From: an uncultured Oscillospiraceae bacterium | Lineage (GTDB): Bacteria > Bacillota > Clostridia > Oscillospirales > Oscillospiraceae | Length of the DNA stretch: 19,376 nt | Direction: 5' to 3' | NCBI GenBank assembly: GCA_934590505.1 | Contig: CAKTPC010000024.1 | Coordinates: forward strand, 1-19,376 | In this document: positions 7,620 through 13,198 of the stretch, piece by piece | How positions within the stretch are numbered: the stretch's first letter is position 1 | Layout: every line of letters starts with the position of its first letter | The notes under the pieces: generated by a model | Seen by the model: the letters and a program-made list of their open reading frames with translations, nothing else | Databases searched by the model: none | What the model was told of the DNA's origin: nothing | Made by a program: the position numbers and the translations under genes

Positions 7620-8780
7620 ATGAAAATAACTTCTATGAAGCTGTATAAGCTTCCGCCCCGCTGGCTCTTTTTGAAGATTGAGACCGACGAGGGCATATCC
7701 GGCTGGGGCGAGCCCGTCGTTGAGGGCAGCGCCGACACCGTGCGCACCGCCGTTGAAGAGTTCTCCAGATATCTCATCGGCAAAGACCCCATGCGTATTC
7801 AGGATCACTGGCAGGCAATGTACCGCTCGCGCTTTTACCGCGGCGGGCCGGTGATGATGAGTGCGATCGCCGGTATTGACCAGGCCCTTTGGGATATCAA
7901 GGGCAAGTACTATAACGCTCCGGTGTACGATCTCATCGGCGGACTGTGCCGCGATAAGCTCAAGGTCTACAGATGGATCGGCGGCGACCGCCCCTCAGAT
8001 ATCAAGGCTAACGTTACCGAGGCATATGAGCAGGGCTACCGTGCCATCAAGATGAACGGCACCGAGGAAATGCACTGGGTCGATTCCTTCAAGAAGATAC
8101 AGCAGGTCTGCGAGCGCGTTGCGGTCATCCGCGATACCTATGGCTACGATATGGACATCGCCGTCGACTTCCACGGCAGAGTACATAAAACGATGGCAAA
8201 GGTGCTGGCAAGAGAGCTTGACCGGTTCCACCTGATGTTCATCGAGGAGCCGGTACTGCCGCAGAACAACGAGGCCATGCGCGAGATTGCGAACAACACC
8301 TCCACCCCGATCGCCTGCGGTGAGCGCATGTTCAGCCGCTGGGACTATAAGCCGCTGCTTGAGCAGGGCTATGTCGACATTATCCAGCCTGACCTGTCCC
8401 ACGCCGGCGGCATAAGCGAGTGCCTCACACTCGCGAGAATGGCAGAGGCCTACGATGTGGCCATTGCGCCGCACTGCCCGCTCGGCCCGATCGCACTCGG
8501 CGCGTGCATGGCTATCGACTGCGCTTCACCCAACGCCTTCATTCAGGAGCAGAGCCTCGGCATACATTACAACAAAGGCGGCGATCTTCTTGATTACCTC
8601 GCCGATCCCAGTATCTACAAGTACAAGGACGGGTTCATTGAGGTCGTTGACCGCCCCGGTCTCGGCGTAGAGATAAACGAGGACTTTGTCATTGAGACGG
8701 CCGCGAAATACGCTGAAGCAAACGGGGATTGGAAAAATCCCGTTTGGCGGAACTATGACGGCGTCATCGCCGAATGGTGA
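7620..8780 (+). CDS. dgoD: D-galactonate dehydratase-like enolase-superfamily enzyme
   Basis: 386 residues, mandelate racemase/muconate lactonising family. It dehydrates an aldonate, most likely D-galactonate, to 2-keto-3-deoxy-galactonate in the cytoplasm. The Mg2+ ligands D183, E209 and E235 and the catalytic histidines H185 and H285 fall at the same residue numbers as I recall for E. coli DgoD. Long stretches (PPRW-FLKIETDEG, FYRGGP, SAIAGIDQALWDIKGK, PDLSHAGGI, APHCPLGPIAL, GIHYNKG) are near-identical to that protein from memory. The ATG at 7620 follows GGAGAGA; an open frame reaching back to 7419 overlaps the VOC gene and is not the start. Specificity for another epimer cannot be excluded. 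No 2-keto-3-deoxygalactonate kinase or aldolase is encoded beside it. A bidirectional terminator follows. Confidence 0.92.
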   Translation: MKITSMKLYKLPPRWLFLKIETDEGISGWGEPVVEGSADTVRTAVEEFSRYLIGKDPMRIQDHWQAMYRSRFYRGGPVMMSAIAGIDQALWDIKGKYYNAPVYDLIGGLCRDKLKVYRWIGGDRPSDIKANVTEAYEQGYRAIKMNGTEEMHWVDSFKKIQQVCERVAVIRDTYGYDMDIAVDFHGRVHKTMAKVLARELDRFHLMFIEEPVLPQNNEAMREIANNTSTPIACGERMFSRWDYKPLLEQGYVDIIQPDLSHAGGISECLTLARMAEAYDVAIAPHCPLGPIALGACMAIDCASPNAFIQEQSLGIHYNKGGDLLDYLADPSIYKYKDGFIEVVDRPGLGVEINEDFVIETAAKYAEANGDWKNPVWRNYDGVIAEW

Positions 8781-8805
8781 GCCGGCTAACAGCATTTAAA
8801 CAGCA

Positions 8806-8842
8806 AAAACACCGGCGGAGCAGGTCGCTCCGCCGGTGTTTT
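8806..8842. terminator. Bidirectional terminator between convergent dgoD and the GT2 gene
   Basis: A perfect 16-bp stem (8806-8821 with 8827-8842) and a 5-nt loop. The + strand exits into TTTTGTCTTGTC and the - strand into a T run of about five, so it can end transcription from both sides. Confidence 0.93.
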
Positions 8843-8850
8843 GTCTTGTC

Positions 8851-9804
8851 TTATTCTTCTTCCCAAGTACGCTCGCTGATTATATAGCGTGGGCGGTGCT
8901 TGGTCTCCATGTATATCTTTCCAATATACTCGCCTATGATGCCGAGGCAGATAAGCTGCACACCGCTGACAAAGCAGACTATGCATGTCATGCTCGCCCA
9001 GCCCGCGACGGCCTTGCCGCACAGCGCCGTGATGAGTGCCCAGAGGCAGCCGATGAAGCTTATAAGCGCGACGACGACGCCGAAGCCCGTGATGAACTGG
9101 AGCGGCTTTACCGAAAGGCTCGTGATGCCGTCTACCGCAAGGGCGACCATCTTCTTGAGCGGGTAGTGGCTCTCACCGGCAATGCGCTCAGCACGGGAGT
9201 AGCTCACCGAAGTGCTCTTGAAGCCGACGAGCGGTATCAGCCCGCGCAGGAAGAGGTTTACCTCCTTGAAGTTTGCAAATTCCTTGAGAACGCGCGCGCT
9301 TATAAGTCGGTAGTCGGCATGGTTATAGACGACCTCCGCCCCCATCATCGCGAGGAACTTATAGAAGCTCTGCGCGGTGAAGCGCTTGAAGAAGGTGTCC
9401 GTCTCGCGGCTGGAGCGCACACCGTAGACGACCTCGCAGCCGTCGAGGTAAGCGTCGACCATCGCGTCCATCGCGTTTATGTCGTCCTGCCCGTCGCAGT
9501 CAATGGAGATCGTGATGTCGCACTTGTCCTTCGCCTCCATGAGTCCGGCAAGGACGGCGTTCTGGTGCCCGCGGTTGCGGCTCTGGCTGATGCCTATATA
9601 GTGTTCGTCTGCCTTCGCAAGCTTCTGAATGATGCTCCAGGTGTTGTCCCTGCTGCCGTCGTTTACGAAAAGTACACGGCTGTCACTGCTGATCTTGCCC
9701 GCGGCGGCAAGGGAATTGAGCTTTTCAAGGAACATCGGCGCGGTAATCGGGAGAACCTCCTGCTCGTTGTAGCAGGGAATTACAATAAATAGTCTTGGTG
9801 TCAT
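8851..9804 (-). CDS. Polyprenyl-phosphate glycosyltransferase, GT2 (GtrB/CsbB type)
   Basis: 317 residues. The N-terminal GT-A domain has VIPCYNEQE near residue 8, VNDGSRDNTW, SRNRGHQNAV and the acidic DCDGQD metal/nucleotide site. Two C-terminal hydrophobic helices (about 232-258 and 267-293) anchor it in the membrane. This is the dolichol-phosphate-mannose-synthase-like group that moves a sugar from a nucleotide donor to undecaprenyl phosphate on the cytoplasmic face. The ATG at 9804 has GGAGG 5 nt ahead and overlaps the stop of the upstream membrane protein gene by 4 nt (ATGA); a longer reading upstream would overlap that gene and is rejected. The product would feed the GT-C-like membrane proteins here and need a flippase such as the GtrA-like protein at 15844. 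The sugar is unknown. Confidence 0.92.
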   Translation of the reverse strand: MTPRLFIVIPCYNEQEVLPITAPMFLEKLNSLAAAGKISSDSRVLFVNDGSRDNTWSIIQKLAKADEHYIGISQSRNRGHQNAVLAGLMEAKDKCDITISIDCDGQDDINAMDAMVDAYLDGCEVVYGVRSSRETDTFFKRFTAQSFYKFLAMMGAEVVYNHADYRLISARVLKEFANFKEVNLFLRGLIPLVGFKSTSVSYSRAERIAGESHYPLKKMVALAVDGITSLSVKPLQFITGFGVVVALISFIGCLWALITALCGKAVAGWASMTCIVCFVSGVQLICLGIIGEYIGKIYMETKHRPRYIISERTWEEE

Positions 9805-11249
9805 ACGGACCTCCTTGATGTTTCGCTGCCGCCAAGCGCAAAGGCGGCCAATATTATAATGACCGGGATTATCGAATAATGGTAACGGCTCGAGACCTCG
9901 ACCAGCATGTGCGCCAGCGTAAGCCCCAGCATGTACAGCGGCGGCAGCAGGCACGCGCTCAGCCGCGAGCGGCGGCGGAGCACAAATATGCCGCGGATCG
10001 CCAGCAGCATGCAGCCGTAATAGAACACATTGCATATCACCATGCACAGCTTGACAAACAGCTCTGTCCGGGTAAAGCGGTAGGTGTAGCCGCCGAGCTC
10101 GTCATTGCCCATGAACGCCATGAGCTTTGATGCGAAGAGCCGGCCGAAATCTATTCCCGAGGAAAGGCGTTCCCTTAGGTGCGGCAGCATTTTCTCCTGG
10201 GCCTCGCTCGTTGTTGCGCCGGGCTCACTGAGGTATGAGAACAGCAGATCCATGTCATCGGCGCTCCACTGCCCTTGCGTCTCTTCATTGAAGCCGACAT
10301 ATATGTTGTATACTGGGAAGGATGCGGGCTCCATGCCGAGCACATTTTCAACATGCCTGTCCCACAGCTCCCCCGTTGCCTTGTATATGCCGAGGAGTGC
10401 CGCGAGGATAACCAGCCACATTTTCCACTGCGCACCGTTTTTTATGTCGCGCCCCCGCAGGAACAGCAGCCATAGCACGAGCGCGATAATAAGTATCGCC
10501 GAGATTGGGCGGACAATATTCACCGCGCGCAGCAGCATACCGAGCGCCAGCCCCCACAGCAGGCAGATGCCGATCCGCCGCGGAAGGCTCTCGCGCTGCT
10601 GCTCAACAAGCACGATGAAGTAAAAGAACAGCAGGATAAGGCAGGTATACAGCGGCTCGGAGAACACGAGCGAATTGAGCATCAGCTTTGACGGGCAGAC
10701 TATCCACAGCAGGTACGCCAGCGCCGCCGTCAATGGGGATGCAAGGCGCAGGCAGACACCGTATATCAGCAGCCCGCTCAGGCAGGTGAGGATAACGTTT
10801 ATAACGGCGGCGACTATTACGTGCTCGCCGAAAATTTTCAGAAAAGCGCTGAGAAAGGTGGAGCAGCCGAGGATGTGCGGGTACATTGCGATATACCACG
10901 GGGCGTCTATCTCCCCTCCGAAGGCCAGCGCGCAGGCTGTCTGCCAATACGTCGCATAATCGCTGAACGGCTCGATGCGCACAGCGAGCACCCACGCGAG
11001 GTTCACCGCCGCGCACAGCAGCGTCAGCAGCAGCGCGGTTTTACCTGCGTCGGCCGAAGCCAAAGCTCTGAGCTTACCGCGCACGCACAGCCGGTACAGG
11101 ATGAACGCCCACACAGCGCCTGCCAGCAGCGCGATCAGATATGAATGCTGCGCCAGTCCGTTCACCGCTGTCAGCAGCAGCGCCGCCGACATGATGATCA
11201 ATAGGATTCCAAGCATTATTTTTCTGAAAACGTTTGACGCTCGTTCCAT
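9801..11249 (-). CDS. Multi-spanning GT-C-like membrane glycosyltransferase
   Basis: 482 residues, with about 10-12 hydrophobic helices. After the second or third helix there is a loop with R91-I-E-P-F-S-D97, an acidic motif typical of the catalytic first outer loop of GT-C (GT39/PMT-like) enzymes. SEPLYTCL follows in the next third, another recurring feature of that group. A soluble stretch of about 90 residues (roughly 290-380) lies between helices before the C-terminal helices. The start ATG at 11249 is the first in-frame one downstream of the promoter at 11286-11314; its ribosome binding site is weak. It is translationally coupled to the GT2 gene and presumably uses the lipid-linked sugar made by it to decorate a cell-wall polymer. 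The family is inferred from topology and motifs; the acceptor is unknown. Confidence 0.78.
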   Translation of the reverse strand: MERASNVFRKIMLGILLIIMSAALLLTAVNGLAQHSYLIALLAGAVWAFILYRLCVRGKLRALASADAGKTALLLTLLCAAVNLAWVLAVRIEPFSDYATYWQTACALAFGGEIDAPWYIAMYPHILGCSTFLSAFLKIFGEHVIVAAVINVILTCLSGLLIYGVCLRLASPLTAALAYLLWIVCPSKLMLNSLVFSEPLYTCLILLFFYFIVLVEQQRESLPRRIGICLLWGLALGMLLRAVNIVRPISAILIIALVLWLLFLRGRDIKNGAQWKMWLVILAALLGIYKATGELWDRHVENVLGMEPASFPVYNIYVGFNEETQGQWSADDMDLLFSYLSEPGATTSEAQEKMLPHLRERLSSGIDFGRLFASKLMAFMGNDELGGYTYRFTRTELFVKLCMVICNVFYYGCMLLAIRGIFVLRRRSRLSACLLPPLYMLGLTLAHMLVEVSSRYHYSIIPVIIILAAFALGGSETSRRSV

Positions 11250-11285
11250 CTTTCGGTATAACCGCCTGTAGTTCAATATGATGTA

Positions 11286-11314
11286 ATTATATTCCATCGG
11301 GCACGCAACGTCAA
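11286..11314 (-). promoter_or_regulatory. Promoter of the GT-C/GT2 operon
   Basis: On the - strand TTGACG (11314-11309), a 17-bp spacer and a consensus TATAAT (11291-11286). The expected start near 11279 excludes the longer open frame that reaches upstream to 11420 and fixes the gene start at 11249. Confidence 0.85.
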
Positions 11315-11443
11315 GAAATTCGTCGGTTTCGCAAATGCTGCCGGTTCGCCGCGCGGCTCCGACATTCATCCGCACATTGTATAAACTCCCAAAAGCTGCA
11401 AACAATATCACGGAAGACAATCTGAGCCAAAGGAGAAATATAT

Positions 11444-11620
11444 ATGAAAGCTACCGGAATAGTCCGCAGGATCGACGATTTAGGCCGTGTCGTGATCCCG
11501 AAGGAGATCCGCCGAACTATGCGTATCCGCGAGGGTGACCCGCTGCTGAACTCATTGACACCGTGTGAACAGTTCTGCTCCGGCATGCTGGAGCTGGTTA
11601 GACGAGCAGGGTGGGAATAG
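11444..11620 (+). pseudogene. Truncated SpoVT/AbrB-type transcription regulator
   Basis: A 58-codon frame with a good AGGAG ribosome binding site (11431-11435). Residues 1-34 are an intact start of an AbrB/SpoVT swapped-hairpin DNA-binding domain (MKATGIVRRIDDLGRVVIPK, then EIRRTMRIREGDPL). The homologous continuation, normally a short strand such as EIFV-x-EGEVILKKYSP and, in SpoVT, a GAF-like effector domain, is missing. Instead there are 24 unrelated residues to a stop. I read this as the 5' remnant of a spoVT-like gene after a deletion or insertion near 11544. It could still make a small peptide, but it lacks part of the dimer-forming hairpin. SpoVT-type regulators act in the forespore of endospore formers, which supports a Clostridia host. 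Confidence 0.75.
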
Positions 11621-11659
11621 TACATAGTGGGTAAAACATGAGGGTCTGAAAAAGCACAC

Positions 11660-11700
11660 AAAAGCAAGGACTGCCTCTTAGTAAGACAGTCCTTGCTTTT
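11660..11700. terminator. Bidirectional terminator
   Basis: A perfect 14-bp stem (11660-11673 with 11687-11700) with a 13-nt loop and AAAA/TTTT ends. It ends the truncated SpoVT-type frame from the left and lies 2 nt beyond the stop of the minus-strand micro-ORF at 11703-11795. Confidence 0.8.
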
Positions 11701-11702
11701 GC

Positions 11703-11795
11703 TCAAAGCGCTATTACCGGTTGTATATCTGCATGAGCAGCCATGTTGATCCCCCGGGTATCATCAATCTGCTCGCTGCCCCAACCCAGGTTCAT
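11703..11795 (-). CDS. Possible micro-ORF or 3' remnant of a lost gene
   Basis: A 30-codon minus-strand frame beginning at the ATG at 11795 (MNLGWGSEQIDDTRGINMAA, then ten more residues ending in IAL) and stopping just before the terminator at 11660-11700. The frame is open further upstream, to within the end of the methyltransferase gene, so the visible piece could be the C-terminus of a longer, deleted gene. Its composition is protein-like and the stop-terminator spacing is natural. There is no strong ribosome binding site. I do not recognise the family and assign no function. Confidence 0.35.
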   Translation of the reverse strand: MNLGWGSEQIDDTRGINMAAHADIQPVIAL

Positions 11796-11850
11796 AGTGA
11801 ACTCTTTTGACCGGGAGCCTTTTGCCTGATTTTGTGCGTCCCCGAAGTAT

Positions 11851-12564
11851 TCACCTGTGATATATCCTGCGCACCTCGTCGGTCTCGCCGCCGTCCGGGC
11901 GGCGCAGGATCAGCGCTGGCTCTATCTTGAGCCCCGGTCGGCCGCCGCGGCGGCCTTCGACGAGGACGAGGTTCGGTGCCGCGCCCTCCCTGTGGCAGAC
12001 AAGGCGCAGGCGCTTCGGCTCTATGCCGTGCGCCGTCATGCAGCAGAGCAGCTCCGACAGCCGCTCCGGCTTATGGACGAAATTCACGCTCCCGCCTGTG
12101 CGGCAGAGAAAGGCCGATGCCGCGCATATCTCCTCCATGCTGCACTGCGTCTCACCGCGGGCAGCGGCGCGCTCCGCGTCCGTCGGGAGCTTCCCGCTCC
12201 CGACCGGGAAATACGGCGGGTTCGCGGCAACAAGGTCAAAGCTCCCGGCTCTGAAAAGCTCCCTGTGCCGCCGGATATCGCCGCAGACGATATCGCTGCG
12301 CACGTCAAAGGCGTTTGCGCGCATGTTCTCCTCCGCGAGCGCCGCGGCCTCCGGGACTATCTCAAGCCCCGTCATGTGCAGCTTATCCGTGCGCGCGAGC
12401 AACAGCAGCACTATAGCCCCGGAAGCGCAGCCGAGGTCTATGCCGCGCACGGCTCCCGCGGTGTTCACAAAATCCGCCAGAAGCACGCAGTCCGTGCTGA
12501 GGCGGAAATGCTCGGCCTGAGCAAAAAGCGGGCCGTTTACCCAAAGCCGTTCAAATCCCGGCAT
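11851..12564 (-). CDS. tRNA1(Val) adenine-37 N6-methyltransferase-like protein (TrmN6/YfiC)
   Basis: 237 residues, class I SAM-dependent methyltransferase. DLGCASG (43-49) is the SAM-binding loop, and NPPY (115-118) is the catalytic motif of N6-adenine methyltransferases. The N-terminal LWVNGPLFAQ...FRLSTDCVLLADF segment matches the TrmN6 group, whose members start by recognising the substrate with a similar stretch before the Rossmann fold. It would methylate A37 next to the anticodon of a tRNA. The start at 12564 is fixed by GGAGGA 9 nt upstream; the longer open frame reaching to 12840 runs through the hairpin array and is rejected. The sequence alone does not prove which nucleic-acid substrate is used. 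Confidence 0.85.
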   Translation of the reverse strand: MPGFERLWVNGPLFAQAEHFRLSTDCVLLADFVNTAGAVRGIDLGCASGAIVLLLLARTDKLHMTGLEIVPEAAALAEENMRANAFDVRSDIVCGDIRRHRELFRAGSFDLVAANPPYFPVGSGKLPTDAERAAARGETQCSMEEICAASAFLCRTGGSVNFVHKPERLSELLCCMTAHGIEPKRLRLVCHREGAAPNLVLVEGRRGGRPGLKIEPALILRRPDGGETDEVRRIYHR

Positions 12565-12626
12565 GTCGGCAGCTCCTCCTTTATTAGTAGTACGATGTAG
12601 ATCAAACCGTAAAAAGCCTCGCAGAG

Positions 12627-12832
12627 TTTTTTCGCCTCGCAAGGCGAAAAAATAATTCAGATGCATTTTCGCCGGCGGCGTGTACGTCGGCGAAAATACT
12701 TCTCGCTCAGAGAGTGTCGAGCGAAGCGAGGCGCGGGTCTGAGCGCAAACTTCTTGGTAAAAGAAGCTCGAAGAGATTCTTTTACCAGTATAAATAATAA
12801 AAGGGGCGATAAAAATCGCCCCTTTTATTATT
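12627..12832. repeat. Array of five consecutive hairpins in the trmN6-ferredoxin gap
   Basis: Non-coding DNA holding, in order: an 11-bp stem at 12627-12637/12642-12652 with T6/A6 ends; a 13-bp stem with one G-T pair at 12665-12677/12685-12697; an 8-bp outer stem at 12704-12711/12738-12745 with a 26-nt centre; an 11-bp stem at 12755-12765/12777-12787; and the 18-bp ferredoxin terminator at 12793-12810/12815-12832. Gaps between hairpins are only 5-12 nt. One terminator would be enough for the ferredoxin gene; the other four are unexplained. It may be a REP- or MITE-like repetitive element of this lineage. Confidence 0.75.
12793..12832 (-). terminator. Terminator of the ferredoxin gene
   Basis: A perfect 18-bp stem (12793-12810 with 12815-12832) and AAAA loop, 11 nt after the ferredoxin stop on the - strand. 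The GC-rich core (GGGGCGAT) is followed on the - strand by TTTTATTATTTA, the expected U-rich release sequence. Confidence 0.9.
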
Positions 12833-12843
12833 TGGTGCAAGCC

Positions 12844-13014
12844 TTACTGCTGGACAATAGCCTCAGCGGGGCACTGTGCAGCACAAGAGCCGCACTCGAC
12901 GCACTTGTCAGCGTCGATCTCATAGTGCAGATCGCCCATGTCGATCGCTTCAGCGGGGCACTGTGCAGCGCAGGAACCGCAGGACAGGCACTCGTCAGTG
13001 ATAACAAAAGCCAT
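12844..13014 (-). CDS. 2[4Fe-4S] ferredoxin
   Basis: A 56-residue bacterial-type ferredoxin carrying electrons at low potential in the cytoplasm. Two motifs, C9-x2-C12-x2-C15-x3-C19-P and C38-x2-C41-x2-C44-x3-C48-P, bind two [4Fe-4S] clusters. The halves are internally repeated (both contain CGSCAAQCPAEAI), reflecting the classic gene duplication. The start at 13014 follows GGAGG (13025-13021); an in-frame upstream ATG at 13047 includes the ribosome binding site and is rejected. It is monocistronic, with its own promoter (13079-13106) and terminator, and is divergent from the Clp unfoldase gene. Such ferredoxins serve pyruvate:ferredoxin oxidoreductase and hydrogenases in anaerobes. Confidence 0.96.
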   Translation of the reverse strand: MAFVITDECLSCGSCAAQCPAEAIDMGDLHYEIDADKCVECGSCAAQCPAEAIVQQ

Positions 13015-13078
13015 AGTGTTACCTCCGTATGTTATTTGACCATTCACCTCTTAGGGATATAAGGTCTCTACATGCCGT

Positions 13079-13106
13079 ATTGTATCACATCCTGCTCAAA
13101 AATCAA
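13079..13106 (-). promoter_or_regulatory. Promoter of the ferredoxin gene
   Basis: On the - strand TTGATT (13106-13101), a 16-bp spacer and TACAAT (13084-13079). It lies about 65 nt upstream of the ferredoxin start codon. Confidence 0.65.
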
Positions 13107-13198
13107 TTGCAAAATTTGTGAACGATATATTTTCCATTGAAACTGGCAATAATTTTCACGCGGATCACCGGTTTCGCCTGATTCAGCAGGGCTTACGG

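Noticed and set aside
8836..9792. A 318-codon + frame opposite the GT2 glycosyltransferase gene.
   Set aside because: The - strand protein has all GT2 motifs and an ATGA overlap with its neighbour; the + frame begins inside the terminator.
12627..12832. The hairpin array as a CRISPR array.
   Set aside because: The repeats differ from one another, spacers are 5-12 nt and no cas gene is present.
12565..12840. N-terminal extension of the trmN6-like gene through the hairpin array.
   Set aside because: The added residues are encoded by inverted repeats, and a strong ribosome binding site marks the internal ATG at 12564.
13025..13045. GGTCAAA on the - strand in the ferredoxin leader, like half of a CtsR heat-shock operator.
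   Set aside because: Only one heptad is present; the second repeat needed for CtsR binding does not match, and it lies on the ferredoxin side.
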